This document shows, in pieces, positions 30,679 through 38,610 of a DNA stretch of 64,000 nucleotides (within the stretch, counting starts at the first letter, position 1; every line of letters begins with the position of its first letter). Origin of the DNA: JAURVT01 sp049059935. Lineage in GTDB: Bacteria > Actinomycetota > Actinomycetes > Propionibacteriales > Nocardioidaceae. The stretch is taken from NCBI RefSeq assembly GCF_049059935.1, contig NZ_JBMGQR010000008.1:1-64000 (forward strand). The letters are read 5' to 3'. The translations under genes and the position numbers were made by a program. The notes below the pieces were generated by a model. The model had not been told where the DNA came from and made no database searches. It saw only the letters and a program-made list of their open reading frames with translations.

Positions 30679-31757
30679 GCGGTGCCCGCCTCGACCGCCG
30701 CCAGACGGTGCTCGAGGTCGGCGTCGACGCACGACCCGACGACGGGGCCCAGCGCCCCGTCCATCACGGCGTCGAGGTTGTAGGCCTTGTAGCCGGTGCG
30801 GTGGTCCGAGATGCGGTTCTCGGGGTAGTTGTAGGTGCGGATGCGCTCGGAGCGGTCGACGGTGCGCACCTGGGAGCGGCGGGCGTCGGACGCCTCGGCG
30901 TCGGCGGCCTCCTGCGCGGCGGTGAGCAGCCGTGCGCGCAGGATGCGCATCGCCTGCTCCTTGTTCTGCAGCTGGCTCTTCTCGTTCTGGCAGCTGGCCA
31001 CGATGCCCGTGGGCACGTGCGTGATGCGCACGGCGGAGTCGGTGGTGTTGACGCTCTGCCCACCGGGGCCCGACGAGCGGTAGACGTCGATGCGCAGGTC
31101 CTTGTCGTGGACCTCGACGTCGACCGACTCGGCCTCGGGCATGACCAGCACACCGGCCGCGGAGGTGTGGATCCGTCCCTGCGACTCGGTGACGGGCACC
31201 CGCTGGACGCGGTGGACGCCGCCCTCGAAGCGCAGCTGCGCGTACGGGGCCTCCCCCGGCTCGGGGGTGCCCTTGGCCTTCACCGCGACCGTGACGGACT
31301 TGTACCCGCCGAGGTCGGACTCGGTGGCGTCGAGCACCTCGGTGCGCCACGCGTGCTGCTCGGCGAAGCGCAGGTACATGCGGAGCAGGTCGCCGGCGAA
31401 CAGCGCGGACTCCTCGCCGCCCTCGCCCGCCTTGATCTCGAGCAGGGCGTCCTTGGAGTCGACGGCGTCGCGGGGCACCAGCAGGCGGCGCAGGCGCTCG
31501 GTGACCTCGGTCTCGCGGGCGGCCAGCGTGACGGCCTCCTCGGCGAAGGCCTCGTCCTCGCCGGCGAGCTCGCGGGCGGCGGCGAGGTCGCCCTGGACCT
31601 GCTGCCAGTCGCGGTAGGTGCGCACGACGGCGGTGAGCTCGGCGTACCGCTGGCCCAGGCGCTTGGCCAGCGCCTGGTCGGTGTGCGTGGCGGGGTCGCC
31701 CATGCGCGCCTCGAGATCGCCGTGCTCGGCGATCAGCGTCTCGACTGCCTCGAACAC
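30675..31757 (-). CDS. prfA: Peptide chain release factor 1
   Basis: A 360-residue RF1, of normal length. The GGQ motif is in SSGPGGQSVNTTDSAV and the UAG-decoding PxT region in RVQRVPVTESQGRIHTSA, which distinguishes it from RF2. It ends translation at UAA and UAG. GTG 31757 is preferred over a longer start at 31817 because GGAGGG lies just upstream and the length then matches the family. It lies 87 bases downstream of the rpmE stop, with a terminator hairpin between. Confidence 0.95.
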   Translation of the reverse strand: MFEAVETLIAEHGDLEARMGDPATHTDQALAKRLGQRYAELTAVVRTYRDWQQVQGDLAAARELAGEDEAFAEEAVTLAARETEVTERLRRLLVPRDAVDSKDALLEIKAGEGGEESALFAGDLLRMYLRFAEQHAWRTEVLDATESDLGGYKSVTVAVKAKGTPEPGEAPYAQLRFEGGVHRVQRVPVTESQGRIHTSAAGVLVMPEAESVDVEVHDKDLRIDVYRSSGPGGQSVNTTDSAVRITHVPTGIVASCQNEKSQLQNKEQAMRILRARLLTAAQEAADAEASDARRSQVRTVDRSERIRTYNYPENRISDHRTGYKAYNLDAVMDGALGPVVGSCVDADLEHRLAAVEAGTA

Positions 31758-31795
31758 CACACCCTCCTCGACTGCTTGCTGGTCCCGGACGTGCG

Positions 31796-31837
31796 ACGAC
31801 GCCGGCCCGTCAGGCAAGGCCTGCGGACCGGCGTCGT
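31796..31837 (-). terminator. Terminator after rpmE
   Basis: ACGACGCCGG (31796-31805) pairs perfectly with CCGGCGTCGT (31828-31837), and an inner CAGGC-AAG-GCCTG hairpin (31811-31823) sits in its loop. It follows the rpmE stop and lies upstream of prfA, so rpmE may terminate here while prfA has its own promoter. Confidence 0.7.
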
Positions 31838-31844
31838 GGGACTG

Positions 31845-32057
31845 CTACTTGGCAGCCTTGGCGTAGCGCTTCTCGAAGCGGGCGACGCGGCCGCCGGTGT
31901 CGAGGATCTTCTGCTTGCCCGTGTAGAACGGGTGGCAGGCCGAGCAGACGTCCGAGCGGATGGAGCCGCTGGTCGAGGTGCTGCGGGTGGTGAACGTGTT
32001 GCCGCAGGTGCAGGTGACCTGGGTGTCCACGTACGTGGGGTGGATGCCGTTCTTCAT
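31845..32057 (-). CDS. rpmE: 50S ribosomal protein L31 (zinc-binding type)
   Basis: A 70-residue L31. It keeps CTCG and CSAC, giving the zinc-ligand pairs of the C+ form, then HPFYTGKQKILDTGGRVARF. The zinc-binding form is typically replaced by a C- paralogue under zinc starvation; the partner is not in this window. It starts MKNGIHPTYV. It lies after the gpx gene on the minus strand, though a 223-base gap separates them. Confidence 0.97.
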   Translation of the reverse strand: MKNGIHPTYVDTQVTCTCGNTFTTRSTSTSGSIRSDVCSACHPFYTGKQKILDTGGRVARFEKRYAKAAK

Positions 32058-32182
32058 GCGGGTGTCCTCTCGGTGACGGCCGCTGGGTCGTCCCACCGAC
32101 GGTGGGCCGTGAACCAGAGCCTCGAACATTCTGCCATCTACGGTGATCACAACGCGAACCCGCCGTCCCCCATTCCCGAGGG

Positions 32183-32286
32183 CGCTGACCGCTCGCGCCC
32201 GGCTGGCAAGGCCGACGAGCGACGCTGGGCGTCGTTTGCCCTGCGAGCGAGGAGAACGCCGCCAGGCGGGATGCGAGCGGTCAGCG
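32183..32286. repeat. 104-bp inverted repeat in the rpmE-gpx gap
   Basis: CGCTGACCGCTCGC (32183-32196) pairs perfectly with GCGAGCGGTCAGCG (32273-32286). The loop (76 bases) contains smaller stems such as GACGC-TGG-GCGTC. The right arm overlaps the last codon of the gpx gene. The rest of the gap (32058-32182) shows no gene and presumably carries the rpmE promoter. Confidence 0.65.
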
Positions 32287-32763
32287 GGGAAGGAGGGCCT
32301 CGATGTCGCCGGAAATCTTCTCGGGCTTGGTGGTGGAGCCGTAGCGCTTGACGACCTTGCCGTCGGTGTCGACGAGGAACTTGGTGAAGTTCCACTTGAT
32401 CTTGCCGCCGAGCAGGCCCGACTTCTCGTTGCGCAGCCACGCGAACAGCGGGTGCGCGTCGTCGCCGTTGACGTCGACCTTGGAGAACATCGGGAAGGTG
32501 ACGTCGTAGGTGGTGGAGCAGAACGTCTTGATCTCCTCCTCGTCACCGGGCTCCTGGTTGCCGAACTGGTCGCTCGGGAAGCCGAGCACGACCAGACCGC
32601 GGCCGGCGAAGCGGCGGTACAGCTCCTCCAGGCCCTCGTACTGCGGCGTGAAGCCGCACTGGGAGGCCGTGTTGACGACGAGCAGCACGCTGCCCTTGTA
32701 GTCGGCGAGCGCCTGGGGCGTGCCGTCGATGGTGGTGGCCTCGAAGTCGAAGGCGGTGGTCAT
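32281..32763 (-). CDS. Cys-type glutathione peroxidase family protein
   Basis: A 160-residue GPx-fold peroxidase. The peroxidatic Cys36 is in NTASQCGFTPQ, and the conserved Gln and Trp are in FPSDQFGNQEPG and KWNFTKF. Cys82 in KTFCSTTYDVTF is a likely resolving residue. In actinobacteria that use mycothiol, such enzymes typically accept electrons from thioredoxin or mycoredoxin, not glutathione. It interrupts the rho-rpmE order of mycobacteria and has its own gap on both sides. Confidence 0.92.
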   Translation of the reverse strand: MTTAFDFEATTIDGTPQALADYKGSVLLVVNTASQCGFTPQYEGLEELYRRFAGRGLVVLGFPSDQFGNQEPGDEEEIKTFCSTTYDVTFPMFSKVDVNGDDAHPLFAWLRNEKSGLLGGKIKWNFTKFLVDTDGKVVKRYGSTTKPEKISGDIEALLPR

Positions 32764-32821
32764 GCGAGCTCCTCGCGTGGTGTGCGGTCGGTGGCGCGAA
32801 CGGCGCGCTCACCGGTGGTTC

Positions 32822-32863
32822 GTCGCCGGACGGGGCCCGGATGGCCGGGCCCGTCCGGGCGAC
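32822..32863 (-). terminator. Strong rho terminator hairpin
   Basis: An 18-19 bp stem (GTCGCCGGACGGGgCCCGG against CCGGGcCCGTCCGGGCGAC, loop ATGG) begins one base past the rho stop. There is no U-tract. Confidence 0.75.
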
Positions 32864-32864
32864 G

Positions 32865-34913
32865 TCACTCCGTGCCGGCGCCGGTGCCGCCGCTGTGCGG
32901 GGTGGTCTTCTGGACCTGCATGAGGAACTCGCCGTTGCTCGACGACTTCTTCAGCCGCTCGATCATCAGCTCGAGCCCCTGCTGGCCCTCGAGCCCGGAC
33001 AGCACGCGGCGCAGCTTCCACACCACCGCGAGCTCGTCCTTGCCCATGATGAGCTCCTCGCGGCGGGTGCCGGAGCCGACGACGTCGATGGCCGGGAAGA
33101 TCCGCTTGTCGGCGAACTCGCGACGCAGGCGCAGCTCCATGTTGCCCGTGCCCTTGAACTCCTCGAAGATCACCTCGTCCATCCGCGAGCCGGTCTCGAT
33201 CAGCGCGGTGGCGAGGATCGTCAGCGAGCCGCCGTCCTCGATGTTGCGGGCCGCGCCGAAGAACTTCTTGGGCGGGTACAGCGCCGCGGAGTCGACGCCG
33301 CCGGACAGGATGCGTCCGCTCGCCGGTGCGGAGAGGTTGTAGGCGCGTCCGAGGCGGGTGATGCCGTCGAGCAGCACGACCACGTCGTGACCGAGCTCGA
33401 CCAGGCGCTTGGCGCGCTCGATGGCGAGCTCGGCGACGGTGGTGTGGTCGCTGGCCGGGCGGTCGAAGGTGGAGGCGATGACCTCGCCCTTGACGGTCCG
33501 CTGGAAGTCGGTGACCTCCTCGGGACGCTCGTCGACCAGGACGATCATCAGGTGGCACTCGGGGTTGTTGACCGAGATCGCGTTGGCGATCGCCTGCATG
33601 ACCATCGTCTTGCCGGCCTTGGGCGGCGAGACGATCAGGCCGCGCTGGCCCTTGCCGATGGGCGAGACGATGTCGATGATCCGGCCGGTGAGCCCGGTCT
33701 GCTCGGTCTCGAGGCGCAGGCGCTCCGAGGCGTACAGCGGGGTGAGCTTGGAGAACTCGACGCGCTTCCTCGCCTCGTCGATGCTCATGCCGTTGACCGA
33801 CTCGATCTTGACGAGCGGGTTGAACTTCTCCTTGCGCTCGCCCTCGCGGGTCTGGCGCACCTGGCCCACGACGGCGTCACCACGACGGAGTCCCCACTTG
33901 CGGACCATCGACAGCGACACGTACACGTCGTTGGGGCCGGGCAGGTAGCCGCTCGTGCGCACGAAGGCGTAGTTGTCGAGCACGTCGAGGATGCCCGCCG
34001 CGGGGATCAGGACGTCGTCCTCGGTGACGGTGGGCTCGGCGTCGGGCCCGCGGTCGCGGGTGCTGCCGCCGCCGCCCTGGTTGCCACCGCGGTCGCGGTC
34101 GCGGTTCCGGTTGCGGTTGCGGTTGCGGTTGCGACGTCGTCCGCCGCCCTCGTCGTCCCAGCCGTCGTCGTTGCCCGCGCGGTTGTCGTTCTGCTTGCCG
34201 TCGTTCTGCTTGGCGTCGTTCGACCGGTCCTGGCCACCGCGGTCGTCGTGGCCTCCGCGGTCGTTCTGCTTGTCGTTCTGCCGGCCGTCGTTCTGCCTGG
34301 CGTCGTTCTGCCGACCGTCGCCCTGCTTGGCGCCGTTCTGCTTGGCGCCGCCGGACCGGTCCTGGCCGCCGCGGTCGTCGCCCTGCTTGGCGTCGTTCTG
34401 CTTCGCGTCGTTCTGCTTGGCGTCGTTCTGCTTGGCGTCGTTCTGCTTCGCGTCGTTCTGCTTGGCGCCGTTCGCGCGCTCCTGGCCGCCGCGCTGGTCG
34501 TTCCGCCGGGGCTCGTCGCCCTGCGTGCGGGCCTGGTCGGCCTGCTGCTCGGGAGCCGACTCGCGCGCCTGGTCGTCGCGACGGGCGCCGGCGGCGCGCG
34601 TGGCGCGCCGGGCCGGGGCCTGCTCGTCGCCCGCGGGCGGGGCGTCGGTGCCGGGCAGCGTCTGCGCGGCGGTGGTCTCCTGGTCCGGGGCGGAGGCCGT
34701 CGGGGCCGAGGTGCCGCCGGACTGGGCCTGCTTGATCGCCTCGATCAGCGCGCCCTTGCGCATCTTGGCGGTGCCGGAGATGCCGAGCTCGCCGGCGATC
34801 TGCTGCAGCTCGGCGAGCACCTTGCCGCTGAGGCCGGCGGCGCGTCGCTTCGGCGCGGCGGCGGGCTGCGCCGGGGCGCCGTCGTCGGCGGCGAGGGTGG
34901 TCTGTTCTGTCAC
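32865..34913 (-). CDS. rho: Transcription termination factor Rho with long disordered insertion
   Basis: A 682-residue Rho, about 260 longer than E. coli Rho. Residues 25-65 form a Rho_N/SAP-like domain (LSGKVLAELQQIAGELGISG). Residues about 65-295 are a disordered insertion, with AKQND tandem repeats at 150-180 and degenerate QND units to 245, then the Arg/Asn ladder RRRNRNRNRNRNRDRDR. Residues about 297-355 are the RNA-binding domain, and 410-680 the ATPase with PPKAGKTMVMQ and VVVLLDGITRLGRAYN. GTG 34913 was chosen because it starts MTEQTT; an upstream extension to 35183 reads non-coding leader. Confidence 0.95.
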   Translation of the reverse strand: MTEQTTLAADDGAPAQPAAAPKRRAAGLSGKVLAELQQIAGELGISGTAKMRKGALIEAIKQAQSGGTSAPTASAPDQETTAAQTLPGTDAPPAGDEQAPARRATRAAGARRDDQARESAPEQQADQARTQGDEPRRNDQRGGQERANGAKQNDAKQNDAKQNDAKQNDAKQNDAKQGDDRGGQDRSGGAKQNGAKQGDGRQNDARQNDGRQNDKQNDRGGHDDRGGQDRSNDAKQNDGKQNDNRAGNDDGWDDEGGGRRRNRNRNRNRNRDRDRGGNQGGGGSTRDRGPDAEPTVTEDDVLIPAAGILDVLDNYAFVRTSGYLPGPNDVYVSLSMVRKWGLRRGDAVVGQVRQTREGERKEKFNPLVKIESVNGMSIDEARKRVEFSKLTPLYASERLRLETEQTGLTGRIIDIVSPIGKGQRGLIVSPPKAGKTMVMQAIANAISVNNPECHLMIVLVDERPEEVTDFQRTVKGEVIASTFDRPASDHTTVAELAIERAKRLVELGHDVVVLLDGITRLGRAYNLSAPASGRILSGGVDSAALYPPKKFFGAARNIEDGGSLTILATALIETGSRMDEVIFEEFKGTGNMELRLRREFADKRIFPAIDVVGSGTRREELIMGKDELAVVWKLRRVLSGLEGQQGLELMIERLKKSSSNGEFLMQVQKTTPHSGGTGAGTE
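34179..34493 (-). repeat. 15-bp tandem repeats encoding AKQND units in rho
   Basis: Five to six near-identical 15-bp units, reading TTCTGCTT(G/C)GCGTCG on the + strand, occupy 34380-34466. Degenerate units (ARQND, GRQND, AKQNG) extend on both sides from 34179 to 34493. Unit variation is mainly synonymous G/C, suggesting recent slippage or selection on the peptide. Confidence 0.85.
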
Positions 34914-35228
34914 GTGAGGTCCTTCCCACGTCGGGCGACGATCAGACGTCGCTCCTCTTCGGTGGTGGCGCTCCCGGAATCCGGGTGCGCACGGCCCCGC
35001 CTGCATCGGGCAGGCGGGAAGCACTGAGGGTTTCTCTGGCAACGTCGCCGGACCTCGAGGCCCCGCCGATGGGATCGGCCGGGGTGGGGCGCGAGGCACC
35101 CGGAGGACCCGGCGATGTTGAGGAGACGGACGGGCTGTGCGCGACCGGGGACCGGTCCAGCGCGTCCGCGGCAAGCCTAGCACCGGCGGTGTCCGCCGTG
35201 GCTCACCTGGGCGGATCGGTGCGCGCGG
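34914..35228 (-). promoter_or_regulatory. Rho leader region, no gene seen
   Basis: 315 bases between the rho start and the thrB stop carry no convincing gene. A C/T-rich leader (TCACGTGAGG near the start codon) and the long distance suggest an untranslated leader that could be autoregulated, as is known for rho in other bacteria. No strong hairpin was identified by eye. Confidence 0.4.
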
Positions 35229-36134
35229 TCAGGTCCGGACGACGTGCGCGCCGCGGGCCGCGACGTCGAGAGGTCGGGCCAGCCACCCGTGGGGCGCGGC
35301 GGCGAGGACGGCGTCGGCCTGCCCGGCGTGCGGGGCGAACGCGAGCACGGTGGGACCGGCACCGGAGATCACCGCGGGGATGCCCTGGCGGCGCAGGTGC
35401 CCGACGAGGGCGTACGACTCCGGCATCGCGGCGGCGCGGTAGTGCTGGTGCAGGCGGTCGTCGGTGGCTGCGAGCAGGAGCTCGGGGTGGCCCGTCAGGG
35501 CCGGGACGACCAGCGCGGTGCGGCCGGCGTTGCGCGCCGCGTCGGCGTGCGGGACCGAGGCCGGCAGCAGGCCGCGGGCGACGCTCGTCTCCACGGGGGT
35601 CGGCGGCACCGCCACCACGAGGGGGACGTCCACCGGCACGGCGTGCACGTGGGGACCGTGCTCGTCGGTCCAGGCGAGCGTCAGGCCTCCGTGGAGGGCG
35701 GCGGCGACGTTGTCGGGGTGGCCCTCCAGCCGGTCGGCGATGCGCAGGCGGGCGTCGGCGTCGAGCCGGTCGCCCTCGGTGACGAGCGCCGCGGCGAGCA
35801 CCACTCCCCCGACGATCGCCGCCGAGGACGAGCCGAGGCCGCGTGCGTGCGGCACCTCGTTGCGGCAGCGCAGGCGCAGGCCGGGCGGGCTGACGCCGAG
35901 CGCGTCGAACGTGGCCCGCATCGCGGTGACCACGAGGTGGGTCTCGTCGAGCGGGACGGCACCGGCGCCGGCGCCGTCGACGTGCACCTCGAGGCCGCCG
36001 CCGTCGAGCACCTCGCCCTCGAGGTCGTCGTGCAGGTCGAGGGCGAGCCCGAGCGAGTCGAACCCCGGGCCGAGGTTGGCCGAGCTCGCCGGCACCCGGA
36101 CCCGGACGGGCCCGGTGACGAAGGTCCCGCTCAT
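35229..36134 (-). CDS. thrB: Homoserine kinase
   Basis: A 301-residue GHMP kinase that phosphorylates homoserine. VRVPASSANLGPGFDSLGLA is near residues 11-30, the ATP-binding loop is PHARGLGSSSAAIVGG (about 94-109), and GAGPTVLAFA is near 265. The ATG overlaps the thrC stop by four bases, so hom, thrC and thrB are one operon. It ends threonine synthesis together with ThrC. The length is typical. Confidence 0.95.
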   Translation of the reverse strand: MSGTFVTGPVRVRVPASSANLGPGFDSLGLALDLHDDLEGEVLDGGGLEVHVDGAGAGAVPLDETHLVVTAMRATFDALGVSPPGLRLRCRNEVPHARGLGSSSAAIVGGVVLAAALVTEGDRLDADARLRIADRLEGHPDNVAAALHGGLTLAWTDEHGPHVHAVPVDVPLVVAVPPTPVETSVARGLLPASVPHADAARNAGRTALVVPALTGHPELLLAATDDRLHQHYRAAAMPESYALVGHLRRQGIPAVISGAGPTVLAFAPHAGQADAVLAAAPHGWLARPLDVAARGAHVVRT

Positions 36135-37219
36135 CGCAGGCCGGCCACCTGGGCGGCCTGGTGCACGTCGGCGTCGACCACCTGGTCGACGACCGGCCCG
36201 CGGCCGGACAGCGCGGTGGCGGTGTCCTTGAGCCCGTGCCCGGTGACGGTGACGACGACCGTCTGGCCGGGGTCGACGAGGCCGGCCTCGACCGACTGGA
36301 CCAGCCCGGCGACGCCCGCCGCCGAGGCGGGCTCGACGAACACCCCGTCGCGGGAGGCGAGCAGCGCCTGCGCCTTCATGATCGCCTCGTCGCTCACGGC
36401 GTCGATGCGACCGGACGACTCGTCGCGGGCGGCCTCGGCGAGCGTCCAGGACGCGGGGTTGCCGACGCGGATCGCGGTGGCCAGCGTCTCGGGGTCGGGG
36501 ACCGGGTGCCCGAGGACGAGGGGCGCGGAGCCCTCGGCCTGGAACCCCCACATGCGCGGGGTGGCGGTGGCGTGGCCTGCGGCGACGTACTCGCGGTAGC
36601 CGAGCCAGTAGGCCGAGATGTTGCCGGCGTTGCCCACGGGCAGCAGGTGCAGGTCGGGGGCGACGCCGAGCGCGTCGACGATCTCGAACGACGCGGTCTT
36701 CTGGCCCTGCAGGCGCACCGGGTTGACCGAGTTGACCAGGGCCACGGGGTACTCGTCGGCCAGGCCGCGGGCGACCTCCAGGCACTGGTCGAAGCCGCCG
36801 CGCAGCTGGATGACCTGCGCGCCGTGCATGACGGCCTGGGCCATCTTGCCGGCGGCGATCTTGCCGTGGGGCACGAGCACGACCGGCGTCAGCCCGGCGC
36901 GCGCGGCGTAGGCCGTCATCGACGCCGAGGTGTTGCCGGTGGACGCGCAGACGACCGCCTTGGCGCCCTGCTGCACCGCCACCGAGATCGCGACGGTCAT
37001 GCCGCGGTCCTTGAACGAGCCCGTGGGGTTGTCGCCCTCGACCTTGAGCCAGACGGTGCCGCGCACGAGGTCGGACAGCCAGGCCGAGGCCACGAGCGGG
37101 GTGCCGCCCTCGCGGAGGGTGACCACGGGCGTCGCGTCGTCGACCGGCAGCCAGTCGCGGTACTCCTCGATCACGCCGCGCCAGAGCTTGGCTCGGGCCG
37201 GTGCCTGCTGGACGTTCAC
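36131..37219 (-). CDS. thrC: Threonine synthase
   Basis: A 362-residue PLP enzyme that converts O-phosphohomoserine to threonine. The PLP-binding Lys is in NPTGSFKDRGMTVA, and the phosphate loop appears as LLPVGNAGNISAYW. It starts at a GTG one base past the hom stop, and overlaps thrB downstream. The short type I form with no large N-terminal extension matches mycobacterial ThrC. Confidence 0.95.
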   Translation of the reverse strand: MNVQQAPARAKLWRGVIEEYRDWLPVDDATPVVTLREGGTPLVASAWLSDLVRGTVWLKVEGDNPTGSFKDRGMTVAISVAVQQGAKAVVCASTGNTSASMTAYAARAGLTPVVLVPHGKIAAGKMAQAVMHGAQVIQLRGGFDQCLEVARGLADEYPVALVNSVNPVRLQGQKTASFEIVDALGVAPDLHLLPVGNAGNISAYWLGYREYVAAGHATATPRMWGFQAEGSAPLVLGHPVPDPETLATAIRVGNPASWTLAEAARDESSGRIDAVSDEAIMKAQALLASRDGVFVEPASAAGVAGLVQSVEAGLVDPGQTVVVTVTGHGLKDTATALSGRGPVVDQVVDADVHQAAQVAGLR

Positions 37220-37220
37220 C

Positions 37221-38522
37221 TTAGGACTCCCCCTCGACCCTCATCACGGACGTGACGTCGTTGACCGTCGGGAGGCGGGTCAGGGCCTCGACGGTGGCGC
37301 TCAGGGCGGAGTCCGGAGCCTCGTGGGTGACGATGACCAGCTGCGCGTCGGCGCCGCGGCCCTCCTGGCGCATGGTGCGGATGGAGACGCCGTACTCGGC
37401 GAACGCGGTGGCGACCGAGGCGAGCACGCCCGCCTTGTCGTCGACGTCGACCGCGATGTGGTACCGGGTGCGGGTGTCGCCCATCGGCAGGATCGCGGAG
37501 TCGGCGTGCACCGACTCGCCCGCGCCGCGGACGTCGACCAGGCGGTTGCGCGCAGCGGTGACGACGTCGCCCAGGACGGCGCTGGCCGTGGGGGCGCCAC
37601 CGGCGCCGGGCCCGTAGAACATCAGGCGTCCGGCGGACTGGCTCTCGACGAACACCGCGTTGTAGGCCTCGCGGACGCTGGCCAGCGGGTGGTCGAGCGG
37701 GATCATCGCCGGGTGCACGCGGGCCGAGACCGCCGAGCCCTCGGGGGTGTCGTGGCGCTCGCAGATCGCCAGCAGCTTGACGACGCAGCCCATCTCGCGG
37801 GCCGAGCGGACGTCGGCGGCGGTGACGTCGCTGATGCCCTCGCGGTGCACGTCGGAGATGGTGACGCGGGTGTGGAACGCGAGCGTGGCCAGGATCGCGG
37901 CCTTGGACGCGGCGTCGAACCCCTCGACGTCGGCGGTGGGGTCGGCCTCGGCGTACCCGAGCTCCTGCGCGCGGCCGATTGCCTCGTCGAAGCCCTGGCC
38001 GGTGGTGGTCATCGCGTCGAGCACGTAGTTCGTGGTGCCGTTGACGATGCCGAGGACCCGGCGCACGCGGTCGCCGGCGAGCGACTCCTGCAGCGGCCGG
38101 ACGATCGGGATGGCGCCGGCGACGGCGGCCTCGAGGTACAGGTCGCGGTCGGCCTTGGCGGCCGCCTCGAACAGGGTGGCTCCGTCCTCGGCGAGCAGCG
38201 TCTTGTTGGCGGTGACCACCGAGGCGCCCGACTCGAGCGCCGCGAGGATCAGCTCGCGCGCGGGCTCGATGCCGCCGATGACCTCGACGACGACGTCGAC
38301 GTCGCCGCGCGTGACGAGCCCGAGGGCGTCGGTGGTGACCAGCGACGGGTCGAGGTCGACGTCCCGGTGCCGGTCGAGGCGGCGGACGGCCACCCCGACG
38401 AGCTCGAGACGGGCGCCGACGCGGCGCGCGAGCTCGTCGGCGTCACCGGTGAGGAGCCGGGCGACCTCGGTCCCGACCACGCCGCACCCGAGCAGCGCGA
38501 CCCGCAGGGTGCGCGCGCTCAT
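37221..38522 (-). CDS. hom: Homoserine dehydrogenase
   Basis: A 433-residue NAD(P)H enzyme that reduces aspartate semialdehyde to homoserine. The dinucleotide loop LLGCGVVGTEVARLL is at residues 10-24, followed by VVTANKTLLAEDG and the catalytic core IVNGTTNYVLD and ELGYAEADPTADVEG. A C-terminal ACT domain (about residues 355-433, beginning YHIAVDVDDKAGVLASVAT) suggests threonine feedback control. No aspartokinase fusion is present. It starts the hom-thrC-thrB operon. Confidence 0.96.
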   Translation of the reverse strand: MSARTLRVALLGCGVVGTEVARLLTGDADELARRVGARLELVGVAVRRLDRHRDVDLDPSLVTTDALGLVTRGDVDVVVEVIGGIEPARELILAALESGASVVTANKTLLAEDGATLFEAAAKADRDLYLEAAVAGAIPIVRPLQESLAGDRVRRVLGIVNGTTNYVLDAMTTTGQGFDEAIGRAQELGYAEADPTADVEGFDAASKAAILATLAFHTRVTISDVHREGISDVTAADVRSAREMGCVVKLLAICERHDTPEGSAVSARVHPAMIPLDHPLASVREAYNAVFVESQSAGRLMFYGPGAGGAPTASAVLGDVVTAARNRLVDVRGAGESVHADSAILPMGDTRTRYHIAVDVDDKAGVLASVATAFAEYGVSIRTMRQEGRGADAQLVIVTHEAPDSALSATVEALTRLPTVNDVTSVMRVEGES

Positions 38523-38610
38523 CGTCTCGTCCTGTCGTCCACCGGCACAGGGTATCGGCGCGGTCCGTCGAGCCGGGCAGGGCCTGCCTGCCGTCTCGCG
38601 GGCCGAGCAC

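Noticed and set aside
34380..34466. CRISPR-like array
   Set aside because: Units of 15 bp have no unique spacers and encode in-frame AKQND repeats in Rho.
34914..35183. Extended rho start giving 772 residues
   Set aside because: The extra residues are Arg/Pro/Gly-rich leader translation; GTG 34913 gives the known Rho N-terminus.
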